The notes beneath the pieces were generated by a model that was not told the DNA's origin, did not search any database, and saw only the letters and a program-made list of their open reading frames with translations. A DNA stretch of 27,795 nucleotides from Candidatus Heimdallarchaeota archaeon LC_2 (lineage in GTDB: Archaea > Asgardarchaeota > Heimdallarchaeia > Heimdallarchaeales > Kariarchaeaceae), in assembly GCA_001940725.1 (NCBI GenBank), contig MDVR01000014.1, positions 1-27,795 of the forward strand, written 5' to 3'. A program made the position numbers and the translations under genes. Of this stretch, positions 9,473 through 17,321 are shown one piece after another. Position 1 is the stretch's first letter. Each line of letters starts with the position of its first letter.

Positions 9473-9855
9473 ATTTGAGTGATTTATTAAAAGGTCATAA
9501 ACCTTATTTCACAAAGATATATTAACATTTTAAAAAAATTTCAAGATTATATTTTCCAAATAATATAAATTTACATTTCTAAATTTTAAATAACATTTGT
9601 TTTGGATTCATGAAATCATTCATGTTTTGTATATGCATTATTTTTCAATTTTAATAATAATTTTGATAATACTAATATTCGAGTTATTCCCAGTATTGTA
9701 CATTTTAAGAGAACGATCAAAGATATTGTTAATTTTATTATATGAATTTGTAGGTTCGTTTCTTAGTCATTCGGACCAAATTATCCTATTAGTTATTTTA
9801 GAATTTAATGGTCATTAACAATTTCTTTTTCATAGACATTTCCAACTGACAATTA
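9473..9855. other. Gene-free stretch between the receptor and archease genes
   Basis: 383 bp, very AT-rich. It contains the minus-strand promoter region of the chemotaxis receptor and presumably the plus-strand promoter of archease. A hydrophobic 73-codon frame starting with TTG at 9597 has no ribosome-binding site and reads like AT-rich noise, so I do not call a gene. Confidence 0.5.
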
Positions 9856-10284
9856 GTGCCTTATCAATATTTAGAAGACGAAGCAATTTCAGATATTGCA
9901 TTCAAAGCATGGGGTTCCAGTTTAAGTGAGATTTTCACAGAAGCAGCGAAAGCCGTATACACTTTGTTAACTAATATTGAAGAGCTAACCAATGAAATTT
10001 CCCATCCAATTGATATCAAAGCAAATTCAATTGAACAATTGCTTTACAAATTTTTGGATGAGATAGTTTATTTGAAAGATGCAGAATTATTTTTCCCAAA
10101 GGACGTATCGATTAATATCACAAAAAATGAGGATAATTTTGTTGCTAAAGGACAATTCACAGGCTGTGAGTTCAATTATGAAATTCATACTATTGGAAAT
10201 GATGTAAAGGCTATTACATATCATGATTTTTATCTAAAAGAAATGGAAAATGGCTGGGAATGTTATGTTCTTGTTGATATCTGA
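9856..10284 (+). CDS. Archease, RtcB activator protein
   Basis: A 142-residue archease. The family accelerates guanylylation and turnover of the tRNA-splicing ligase RtcB. The signature C-terminus is present: VKAITYHDFYLKEMENGWECYVLVDI agrees with the family's KA(I/V)TYH strand and terminal Asp that form the metal site. The N-terminal half (YQYLEDEAISDIAFKAWGSS, then LSEIFTEAAKAVYTLL) is typical, and AWG is like eukaryotic members. One oddity is that the usual LEHTAD stretch reads LEDEAISD: two extra residues and no His, although the Asp is kept. The start is a GTG without a visible Shine-Dalgarno sequence. The partner gene rtcB is 400 bp away on the opposite strand, so the two genes converge rather than form an operon. 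Confidence 0.88.
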   Translation: MPYQYLEDEAISDIAFKAWGSSLSEIFTEAAKAVYTLLTNIEELTNEISHPIDIKANSIEQLLYKFLDEIVYLKDAELFFPKDVSINITKNEDNFVAKGQFTGCEFNYEIHTIGNDVKAITYHDFYLKEMENGWECYVLVDI

Positions 10285-10328
10285 ACTTAGTTTGTTTATT
10301 CAATTGCAAAATTCTTACAATTACTTAA

Positions 10329-10577
10329 CTAAGGTAATGAAGAGAGCAATGCTTGTGTTTGAAATTCTTGATAACTGAGTCCACTCATTTTCCATGCATC
10401 AATCGCTTTCATGTGTCCTTTCTTATATTGTATTATCGCTAGTTTTGCAATCCCTTCTACTAGTGATTCATCAAGAAAATCATGAAGGAGATCAACCACT
10501 TCACAATGTGCTGCTTCAGCCAATTGCACTAATGTATTATTAATTTCCTCGTTTATTGATATCTCATATCTTGGCAT
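10329..10577 (-). CDS. UPF0175-like small DNA-binding protein
   Basis: 82 residues. The N-terminus (PRYEISINEEINNTLVQLAE) looks like a ribbon-helix-helix arm. The second half (KLAIIQYKKGHMKAIDAWKM then SGLSYQEFQTQ, about 45-73) matches the helix-turn-helix repeat seen in UPF0175 proteins, small archaeal and cyanobacterial proteins often treated as antitoxin-like. No toxin-like gene is adjacent. GAGGT just before the ATG serves as the Shine-Dalgarno sequence. It lies 100 nt downstream of rtcB on the same strand and may be read from the rtcB transcript. The family call is moderately sure; a role in regulating RNA ligase is speculation. Confidence 0.65.
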   Translation of the reverse strand: MPRYEISINEEINNTLVQLAEAAHCEVVDLLHDFLDESLVEGIAKLAIIQYKKGHMKAIDAWKMSGLSYQEFQTQALLSSLP

Positions 10578-10677
10578 AATCTGACCTCTTACATATTAAT
10601 AATTTAATTATTATTAAAAGAAATATTGCTATCAAAATTAAGATTAGATTGAAATTGTATAAGAATTCAGCGTTAAA

Positions 10678-12135
10678 TTAACCTTTGATATTACCAATTG
10701 GTAATAATTTCACAATTGGTTTGGATAAATTGGCGTCTTTTGCTGCGAGGACTACATCATCCAAATCTTTGTAAGCAAATCCCGCTTCTTCTGATAAACC
10801 CTTCATGGATGCTCCTTTTACGTATATACCTTTTTTAGACATCTGCTTGAGCAAAGTTTTTCCATCAATTATTTTTTTTGCTTTTGTCCGACTCATAGTC
10901 CTTCCAGATCCATGAGCTGAACTTCCAAAGGCTTGATGCATTGAAGCTTCGGTACCCGCAAGTATGTATGAGCCTGTCTCCATTGATCCGCCAATTATTA
11001 CTGGTTGCCCAAATTTTTGGTATTTAGGTGCTAAATCTGGATGTTCTGGCGCAAAAGCTCTTGTTGCCCCTTTTCTATGAACAAGCAATTTTTGTTTCTT
11101 TCCATCAACCATATGTTCTTCAAATTTAGCTATATTATGACAGACATCATAAGTGAGATGCATTCCTAGATCCTCGGCAGATTGTCCAAAGACTTTGGAA
11201 AATACTTTTCGAGTATTATGCATTATGACGGAACGATTTGCGAAGGCTAGATTTGCAGCACAGGCCATAGATGCAAAATACTCTTCTCCTTCTTTTGAAA
11301 ATATTGGAGCAGCGGCTAATTCTTTATCTCTCATCTGAATTCCATATTTTGGCATTACTTCGAGAAATTTTTGTAAATATTCAGAAGCAACTTGGTGCCC
11401 AAATCCTCTTGAACCACAATGAACCATAATAACTATTTGATTTTCTTTTGTGATTCCAAACGCTTCAGCAGTTTCTTTCTCATACACATTTTCAGGTTTA
11501 ACAACTTGGATTTCTGCAAAGTGATTACCGCTTCCTAATGTACCAATCTGGTTTTTACCTCTGTTCCTTGCCTTTTCTGAAATTAATTCAGGTCGAGCTC
11601 CTTTTATCTGACCTTGCTCTTCAATAAATTGCTTATCCTCAGACCACCCTAGTCCTTCATCGATTACCCAATCCACGCCACCCGACATAACATCATCTAA
11701 CTGATGGGTTTGAAGTCTAACGGGGCCTTTTCTGCCTACACCAGTTGGAATTGCCAAAAACATTTCATCTACCAACTCTTTTAATTTTGGTTTGACATCG
11801 TCTAGGGTCAAATTGGTTTGGATCAGTCTCATTCCGCAATTTATATCAAATCCAATGCCTCCTGGCGATATGACTCCATCTTCGAGGTTCATAGCAGCAA
11901 CTCCGCCTATAGGGAAGCCGTAACCCCAGTGTCCATCAGGCATTACACTAACTTTTTTGACTAAACCTGGTAAACTAGCTACATTCATTCCTTGATTTAC
12001 AACCCCATCATCTAGTGATTGAAATAAATTATCATTAGAATAAATGTGAACAGGGACATTCATACCTTCCCTTGCAGATGCTGGAATTTCCCATACATTG
12101 TTAGATATTTTATTAGCTAAATTTTTCATACTCAT
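10678..12135 (-). CDS. rtcB: RtcB RNA-splicing ligase
   Basis: GTP-dependent ligase that joins 2',3'-cyclic-phosphate and 5'-OH ends of tRNA exons after splicing. 485 residues, the normal inteinless length. All metal and catalytic positions are visible: the FDINCGMRL loop with D97 and C100, GSGNHF with H205, VHCGSRG with H239, YDVCHNIAKFEEH with H333, the guanylylated His of SSAHGSGRTMSR at H408, and a Lys next to the C-terminus (K484). No intein is present, although the family often carries one. The ATG at 12135 has no Shine-Dalgarno sequence, but ATATATATTA (12161-12170) is placed for a nearly leaderless transcript. A second Met lies two codons later. The activator archease is encoded nearby in convergent orientation. 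Confidence 0.97.
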   Translation of the reverse strand: MSMKNLANKISNNVWEIPASAREGMNVPVHIYSNDNLFQSLDDGVVNQGMNVASLPGLVKKVSVMPDGHWGYGFPIGGVAAMNLEDGVISPGGIGFDINCGMRLIQTNLTLDDVKPKLKELVDEMFLAIPTGVGRKGPVRLQTHQLDDVMSGGVDWVIDEGLGWSEDKQFIEEQGQIKGARPELISEKARNRGKNQIGTLGSGNHFAEIQVVKPENVYEKETAEAFGITKENQIVIMVHCGSRGFGHQVASEYLQKFLEVMPKYGIQMRDKELAAAPIFSKEGEEYFASMACAANLAFANRSVIMHNTRKVFSKVFGQSAEDLGMHLTYDVCHNIAKFEEHMVDGKKQKLLVHRKGATRAFAPEHPDLAPKYQKFGQPVIIGGSMETGSYILAGTEASMHQAFGSSAHGSGRTMSRTKAKKIIDGKTLLKQMSKKGIYVKGASMKGLSEEAGFAYKDLDDVVLAAKDANLSKPIVKLLPIGNIKG

Positions 12136-12136
12136 G

Positions 12137-12144
12137 AGACGTCT
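12137..12144. promoter_or_regulatory. AGACGTCT palindrome at the rtcB start region
   Basis: An 8-bp perfect palindrome immediately before the rtcB ATG, about 26 nt from the TATA-like ATATATATTA at 12161-12170 on the minus strand, so at the predicted transcription start. The GACGTC core recurs at 12342-12347 and 13048-13053, which is dense for such AT-rich DNA. Possible operator; function not shown. Confidence 0.35.
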
Positions 12145-12186
12145 TTTGTGCCACTAATAATAATATATATGAAAGAAACAATGGGA

Positions 12187-12293
12187 ATTAGTAGATTATC
12201 TTAATGTAATTCTTATTACCATGTTCTTGATTTGAATTCTAGACAAGAACATCAACAGTAAAAAGATAATTAATAATGATTAGTAGATTGTCT
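12187..12293. repeat. Direct repeats flanking an inverted repeat upstream of rtcB
   Basis: ATTAGTAGATTATCT at 12187-12201 and ATTAGTAGATTGTCT at 12279-12293 differ by one base. Between them ATGTTCTTG (12221-12229) and CAAGAACAT (12244-12252) form a perfect 9-bp inverted repeat with a 14-nt loop. The block sits 50-160 bp upstream of the rtcB start. Confidence 0.55.
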
Positions 12294-12790
12294 ATCTACA
12301 ACTGGATTAAATATTGATACTTCAGACAATTCGGTTAGTTGGACGTCTAAAAATACCTATCATCATTTACGTTTCAATGTAGTGTAAAATGTATTCTCCA
12401 TCAAAAATAATTTTCGAAAACTTCGACATTTGTATTTTATTTATCCTCAAAGGCTAACATAAAACGCAATATTTTACGAAGTTAAATCGTTTTACCATGA
12501 TATATTTTATTATTGAATTTCAAGCCTTGAAAAAATCATATTTTCCATATCCATATTCTTATTTTCTTGTTTAATTAGAGGCGATTATTAAAGATTAGGT
12601 GAATTGTGCAATTTCAAACAGTGAACTCTTACAATAATTTACCTTAGTACAAAACCCTTATATTTGATTAGTTCAAACGACAACATGCTAAAGTACTTCA
12701 ATTAATCATTCGTGGGTGATTGGGTGGTTCAACTATCTATTTTCATCATCTCAGATCATTTAAAGTATAATTAGCACGGAGAAAATCAAA

Positions 12791-12964
12791 ATGGTAGAAC
12801 TACTAGTACAAAGTAAAGTAAGAGCATACATAAAGAAGAAAGGATTAAACACAGGTGGAGATGCATTATCAGCACTTGACAAATCATTCTCAAAAGCACT
12901 TGACGACGCAATTGGTCGAGCAAAAGGTAACGACAGAAAGACCCTTATGGCTCGTGATTGCTAA
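12791..12964 (+). CDS. Small histone-fold protein (DUF1931-like)
   Basis: A 57-residue protein that I translated directly. It begins MVELLVQSKVRAYIKKKGLN, continues with TGGDALSALDKSFSKALDDA, and ends RKTLMARDC. This matches the short histone-fold family of archaea and some bacteria (DUF1931; Bdellovibrio Bd0055 type): helix 1 with SKVRxYIK, a loop with a Gly pair, a long amphipathic helix 2, then the R-K-T motif. Helix 3 is shortened or absent compared with nucleosomal archaeal histones. It is predicted to bind DNA as a dimer. GGAG lies 9 nt before the ATG. Codons are more C-ending (AAC, GAC, TTC, ACC) than in neighbouring genes, suggesting high expression. It stands alone, convergent with the GltD-like gene. 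Confidence 0.8.
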   Translation: MVELLVQSKVRAYIKKKGLNTGGDALSALDKSFSKALDDAIGRAKGNDRKTLMARDC

Positions 12965-13113
12965 GTTTTAGCCTAGAAATACACATCTGCTTTAAAATAT
13001 AAATAAAATTAATATTCATTCCTTATCATTACTAACAATATAACATTGACGTCAGTTATACATTCTAGATTGGCATTAATTAATTTTCAAAGGTTATTTT
13101 AGCTTGTGTAGCA

Positions 13114-14517
13114 TTATTCTGCAATTATAATTTCTTCTTCTTCCGGCTTTTTACCAATAAGATATTCATCTATAGCAATAGCTGCTTTTCTCGCTTGATC
13201 TATAGCTTCTATTGCAGTTCTGGGGCCTGATACAGCATCGCCTGCTGCAAATACTCCCTTTATATTCGTTTCCCATTTACCTTCTCCAAGATCAAAGGTG
13301 TTCCATCTATCTAACTCAAAACCAATTTCTTTGATCTTTCTGTATTCAGGCTCTTGACTTATAGCTTGAATAACTGTATCAACCTCAACAAAATATTCAC
13401 TACCTTCAATTTCCACAGGCCTTCTACGACCACTTTCATCAGTTTCACCGAGTTCCATTTTGATTAATTTCACACGAGATACTTTACCTTGTTGACCTAT
13501 AATTTCAATTGGATTTGTCAAAAAGTTAATTGGAATACCCTCATTATCGGTTTCATGAATTTCTTCCTTAGTTGCTGGCATTTCTTCTTTTGAGCGTCGA
13601 TATACAATGTATGCTTCCGATCCTAACCTATTTGCAACCCTGACTGCATCAATCGCCACATCTCCCCCTCCAATTACCATTACCTTGTTTCCAATTTTTG
13701 GGTCTTTTCCAATTGCAACATCTTTTAAAAATTGTATCGCGTGAATATTCCCATCTAATGCCTCTCCAGGGATTCCCATAAATTTGGGTTTATGAGCACC
13801 AATTGTAATTAATATCGAATTGTAACCTCTATTGAACAGATCATCATGATCAAAATCTATTCCAAACGCATTGTCAGTTATGAATACTACACCTAGTTTT
13901 TCTAAATCTATAATTTCTGCATGTAATAACTCATTTTTTAATCGATATTCAGGAATTCCAACAGCTAGCATTCCGCCCATTATATCTAATTTTTCAAATA
14001 CTGTTACTGCATGTCCTTTTTTAGCCAAATCATACGCAGCAGTTAATCCTGCAGGTCCAGATCCTATAACTGCAATCATTTTTCCAGTAAGGGCTTCTCG
14101 TTCATAAAATGATTTCGGTTTTTCATAATTATCTGCTAAATATCTCTTGATATTTAATATTTGAAGTGGGTCACCTTTTTTACCGATAACACATGCATCC
14201 TGGCAAAATGCAGGACATACACGATTGAATGATGATGGAATGCAGTAGAAATCATTTACAATATCTGCCGCTCCTTGGAAATCATCTTCTTTTAACTTAT
14301 CAACCACTCCACGAATATCAAAACCACCAGGACAAGCTTCTACACATTTGGGTTTACGACATGAAATACATCGATCAACTTCATCTACAATTTCTTGTTT
14401 TTCAGTATAACCAAGATTCACTTCATCAAAATTTCCTATCCGGAGATAAACTGGTAAATAGTGTGCTTTTACAGCATCTCTTCTTCTTTTCTTTTTGATA
14501 GGCTTTGTGCTACTCAT
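13114..14517 (-). CDS. gltA: GltD/GltA-like NAD(P)H-dependent Fe-S flavoprotein oxidoreductase
   Basis: 467 residues from the preferred start. The N-terminal Fe-S domain has CISCRKPKCVEACP and RVCPAFCQDACVIG, as in the glutamate synthase small subunit. The FAD-binding site is IAVIGSGPAGLTAAYDLAKK (about 148-167), the NAD(P)H site is MVIGGGDVAIDAVRVANRLG, and the C-terminal FAD motif is GVFAAGDAVSGPRTAIEAID. The family passes electrons from NAD(P)H to a partner: the large glutamate synthase subunit, or ferredoxin in NfnB-type enzymes. Archaea also encode it alone as 'GltA'. No large subunit is nearby. An upstream ATG at 14532 is less likely, because GAGG at 14527-14530 lies inside that extension at ideal spacing before the ATG at 14517. 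The physiological partner is not known. Confidence 0.88.
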   Translation of the reverse strand: MSSTKPIKKKRRRDAVKAHYLPVYLRIGNFDEVNLGYTEKQEIVDEVDRCISCRKPKCVEACPGGFDIRGVVDKLKEDDFQGAADIVNDFYCIPSSFNRVCPAFCQDACVIGKKGDPLQILNIKRYLADNYEKPKSFYEREALTGKMIAVIGSGPAGLTAAYDLAKKGHAVTVFEKLDIMGGMLAVGIPEYRLKNELLHAEIIDLEKLGVVFITDNAFGIDFDHDDLFNRGYNSILITIGAHKPKFMGIPGEALDGNIHAIQFLKDVAIGKDPKIGNKVMVIGGGDVAIDAVRVANRLGSEAYIVYRRSKEEMPATKEEIHETDNEGIPINFLTNPIEIIGQQGKVSRVKLIKMELGETDESGRRRPVEIEGSEYFVEVDTVIQAISQEPEYRKIKEIGFELDRWNTFDLGEGKWETNIKGVFAAGDAVSGPRTAIEAIDQARKAAIAIDEYLIGKKPEEEEIIIAE

Positions 14518-14526
14518 GGGTAAAGT

Positions 14527-14530
14527 CCTC
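14527..14530 (-). promoter_or_regulatory. Shine-Dalgarno sequence deciding the gltA-like start
   Basis: GAGG on the minus strand, nine bases before the ATG at 14517, supports that codon rather than the in-frame ATG at 14532, which has no such site. Confidence 0.6.
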
Positions 14531-14725
14531 ATAAATTAATTGGTTACTTTTTTATATAAAATAATCTTTACATATTCAATAATGCACAATTAATATTGGA
14601 TTAATTGTGATATAATCCATAAAATACTTTCTATTTCTTTAATTATGCACCTTTTAAATAATTCACTGATATTTTCATCATATGAATCAAATTAATTAAA
14701 GCATTTGATTTCTTTATCTTACTTA

Positions 14726-15184
14726 TTAAACACAATACTCTTTTAATCCCTTTAAGGCCAAAAATTTTACATTCTCAAATATTTCATTTTCAGATTTTAA
14801 TTCTTCTATTCTGAACCATTTAAATTTGGTTTCATTGTACTCTAATTCTTCACTCTCGCGTATAACCCATGCAAAAAAAATCCAATCAAGATGATAATGA
14901 TTGAATTCAATTTCTTCTTCTAACAAAAAATGAGGCAAATTTAACAATATTGATCTATTGTCAATCCTCTTTGGTTTGTCTTTTTGATTTGGGATAAATT
15001 CAATATTGACAATTCCTGTTTCCTCCTGGATCTCTCTTCGAGCTGCTTCTTCAGGATTTTCGTTTTGTTCAATATGTCCTCCTGGAGGTAACCATGTTTG
15101 AATTTTTTTATGCCAGTGCAATAGTGTACTTTTACTGGTTGTATCGAGAAGATATGTTGTAGCTGTAAAATGTTTATCAATCAC
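14726..15184 (-). CDS. Nudix hydrolase
   Basis: 152 residues. The complete Nudix box spans about 36-58: GHIEQNENPEEAARREIQEE followed by TGI, fitting Gx5Ex7REUxEExGU. It binds Mg2+ and hydrolyses a nucleoside diphosphate linked to another moiety. The start MIDKHFTATTYLLDTTSKST and the C-terminal NETKFKWFRIEELKS are typical of small single-domain NTP-pyrophosphohydrolase-like members. The substrate cannot be inferred. It lies 46 nt downstream of the unknown gene at 15231-15560 on the same strand and may share its transcript. Confidence 0.9.
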   Translation of the reverse strand: MIDKHFTATTYLLDTTSKSTLLHWHKKIQTWLPPGGHIEQNENPEEAARREIQEETGIVNIEFIPNQKDKPKRIDNRSILLNLPHFLLEEEIEFNHYHLDWIFFAWVIRESEELEYNETKFKWFRIEELKSENEIFENVKFLALKGLKEYCV

Positions 15185-15230
15185 TATTAACAGATCAACA
15201 TTTGTGGTTTATTTATAAATGTATTAAGTG

Positions 15231-15560
15231 TTAATGAAATGCATTTATTACATCAAGTGCATCTTTAAGATCTTTGATATTTACTTTAGTGGTTGGTTCT
15301 GGTTCAGAGATGGCATCCTTTCTATAGTGTGTCAAAGTCCTAATTAGATTTAAACCTTGTTTAAATAGTGTTGGACCTCTAGAGAGCTGTGTTTTTGGGT
15401 CTTTTAATTTAAAGAAACCTACCAAATAATCATCGTTCTCGAATTTTTCGACCTCAAGATTATAGAGTTGGGCGGCGACGTTAAATGCTGTTTCTGCCAT
15501 GTCTTTCCCTGAATCTTTATGGAAAAATAATTCCACAGGTTCTGAATAAAGATCACTCAT
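15231..15560 (-). CDS. Hypothetical protein, 109 residues
   Basis: Not recognised. A soluble, mixed alpha/beta protein (SEPVELFFHKDSGKDMAETA, then DYLVGFFKLKDPKTQLSRGP) without Cys, signal peptide or membrane segment. The C-terminus is a predicted helix. It starts at an ATG with no Shine-Dalgarno sequence, and an AT-rich box about 20-25 nt upstream would allow a leaderless transcript. It lies upstream of the Nudix gene and is divergent from the TerB-like gene at 15737. Length, codon use and a clear ATG favour a real gene. Confidence 0.55.
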   Translation of the reverse strand: MSDLYSEPVELFFHKDSGKDMAETAFNVAAQLYNLEVEKFENDDYLVGFFKLKDPKTQLSRGPTLFKQGLNLIRTLTHYRKDAISEPEPTTKVNIKDLKDALDVINAFH

Positions 15561-15736
15561 AGGCTTTATTTTCTTATTTAACTATTAATATTAAGATATT
15601 ACCGGGGGAATATCAAGAATAATTTCACGAAAGTAGTCGGTTTAATAAATTGTCTCAATGATTTATTCAAATAATTTTTCAGAGTACATTCGTTGCTTTT
15701 TTTTATTATCATTTATTAGATGGAATTGAAATAGCT

Positions 15737-16078
15737 ATGGGTGATAAAGAAGCAATCAAAGAAAAACTTGAAAGATTGAGACAGAGTTTATTTACTAAAG
15801 CTTTGAGTGATGGAAAAATTAGCGCTGAAGAAAGAATGATTCTAAATTCAGTAAATTATGATATTGATAATTTATTGGAGAGTTTAGATCTAGCCTTCGA
15901 AGATGAGGTAATTACTGAAGAGGAAAAATCAGAGCTCACAATTCTTATTCAAAGGATCTCTAATGACGCTGAAACTACAGCCAGTTTCGATGAATATTTA
16001 TCAAAAGATGAAGAATATTTAATTGTTCGATTAAAACGTACCTTGTTCGGAATTCAAAAAACAATCGAAGATTTGTAA
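15737..16078 (+). CDS. Small acidic helical protein with TerB-like repeats
   Basis: 113 residues, all predicted helical. Two related acidic turns are visible: ALSDGKISAEERMIL (about 22-36) and AFEDEVITEEEKSEL (about 53-67). Each resembles the (A)DGxIxxEE turn of TerB-like domains, which bind divalent cations. The remainder (FDEYLSKDEEYLIVRLKRTL) is a C-terminal helix. TerB-like proteins are linked to membrane-associated stress and signalling complexes. The neighbours downstream on the same strand are a kinase-fold protein and a membrane-anchored JAMM protease, 160 nt and more away. The assignment rests on the repeated turn only. Confidence 0.5.
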   Translation: MGDKEAIKEKLERLRQSLFTKALSDGKISAEERMILNSVNYDIDNLLESLDLAFEDEVITEEEKSELTILIQRISNDAETTASFDEYLSKDEEYLIVRLKRTLFGIQKTIEDL

Positions 16079-16240
16079 AGTAAATTTAAGTAACTAAACT
16101 CATTAGTTAGTCAATATTATTCTATAACCTAAAAGTCGCAGTTTTTGATTGAAATAATACTTCATTGATTGAATATCTATTTATTGTATTGAATTCTTAT
16201 AAAATTTACCACTTAAGAAGAATTTTCTTGGAGTCTTGAA

Positions 16241-17284
16241 ATGACAGAATCCTATGAACTTGAACAAACTGTTCAAACCATGCTTCCGATTTTACGCGAT
16301 CATTTTATTCAGATCGCTAAGAAAAATTTTCGAGCAAAAATAGAGGATTTTGAATTTACTGCAACTCAAACAACTGAAAGAGCTGGAGTATCTGGTAGGG
16401 TCTTAATTTCAAATGTTTATTACAAGACTGAGCATGGTGAGAATTTTGAAACTATAGCCATGAAATTCTTCCAGAATACAAATTCAGCAATAACTGAAAT
16501 CAGGAATGCAATGGAATTAGAAATAAAATTTAGAGCCGCACCAGAGTTTGGTATTCCAAAGGTGATATTTGCTTCTACCAAAGATCCTGTATTGATTATC
16601 TATGAAGGTATAAACGCGACAAATTATGATGAAATTAATATTGCTAGAAAGGCATGGCAGGCAGGACGACTATTGGCAACAATTCATGGTGGAGAGGCAC
16701 GTCCAGTCGATAATACTTTATACCGAGACCTTTCAAGAATGATTGGTTCACAATTAGCCAAAACTGGTTATGAAAAAGTGATATCTGATGGATTAGGGTT
16801 CTTTTACGAACGAATTGAAAAAGCTTATTCAGGATGTGACCCATTCAGTGATTTCCATCAATCAAATGTCATGATTATGTCATTTGATGATTTGATTGGA
16901 AAAGTCTATATCATTGATCCAGAATTTATGCAGAAAGGTAGTTTCGATAGATTGGAAGATGTGGGAACATTCTTTGGATTTCAGTTATTTAATGAGTTTG
17001 AAGCAACAAATCGGATTGATAATGGAATAAAAGATGTGAATGAGTTTTTCTCTGGGTATCAAAGTAAACTACATGAAATGGGCGGGTTATCTTGGCAACA
17101 AATGTATCCAAATGGCTGTGCATTACCCTTTTTTGTTGCTCAATGGGCTTTAATGGATGCCTTGGATATGGTAATAAATCGAGGCGGAAATCTCAATTCT
17201 CCTGATGCGATAACTCGTCTAAATTTTGCAAAATATGTTTTACAATTGGAAAATGCCTTTCAATTCCCTAAAAGTATTCTATAA
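16241..17284 (+). CDS. Divergent protein-kinase/APH-fold protein
   Basis: 347 residues. The order of motifs follows the kinase/APH fold: a possible nucleotide-binding Lys in IAMKFF (K75), a helix with Glu (ITEIRNAMELE), hinge-like VLIIYEGI, a catalytic-loop equivalent FSDFHQSNVMI (D204, H206, N209) and a metal-site equivalent VYIIDPEFM (D226, E228). The first His of the usual HGDxHxxN is replaced by Phe, but the catalytic Asp and the Asn are kept, so activity is plausible. The substrate is unknown. GGAG lies just upstream of the ATG. The JAMM protease gene follows after 37 nt, so co-transcription is likely. Confidence 0.65.
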   Translation: MTESYELEQTVQTMLPILRDHFIQIAKKNFRAKIEDFEFTATQTTERAGVSGRVLISNVYYKTEHGENFETIAMKFFQNTNSAITEIRNAMELEIKFRAAPEFGIPKVIFASTKDPVLIIYEGINATNYDEINIARKAWQAGRLLATIHGGEARPVDNTLYRDLSRMIGSQLAKTGYEKVISDGLGFFYERIEKAYSGCDPFSDFHQSNVMIMSFDDLIGKVYIIDPEFMQKGSFDRLEDVGTFFGFQLFNEFEATNRIDNGIKDVNEFFSGYQSKLHEMGGLSWQQMYPNGCALPFFVAQWALMDALDMVINRGGNLNSPDAITRLNFAKYVLQLENAFQFPKSIL

Positions 17285-17321
17285 TATTTTTATTGTAGAA
17301 ATTTGTTAATTCAATGATACT

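Larger units (their letters stand above)
12136..12790. other. 655-bp gene-free region between rtcB and the histone-fold gene
   Basis: This divergent intergenic region holds both promoters. I found no tRNA-like fold and no supportable reading frame. It contains a perfect 9-bp inverted repeat (12221-12229 with 12244-12252) and a 15-bp direct repeat with one mismatch (12187-12201 and 12279-12293) flanking it. A TATA-like TTATAT near 12659 may start a long leader for the downstream gene. Confidence 0.5.

Noticed and set aside
9597..9818. 73-codon hydrophobic frame on the plus strand
   Set aside because: It starts with TTG, has no ribosome-binding site or TATA box at useful distance, and its composition is what AT-rich noncoding DNA gives by chance.
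10329..10577. Toxin-antitoxin module
   Set aside because: The protein is antitoxin-like, but no toxin-like frame lies on either side; archease and rtcB are its neighbours.
13114..14517. Unusual Cys spacing in the GltD-like Fe-S domain
   Set aside because: CPAFCQDAC corresponds to the CPAPCExxC form common in glutamate synthase small subunits, so it is ordinary.
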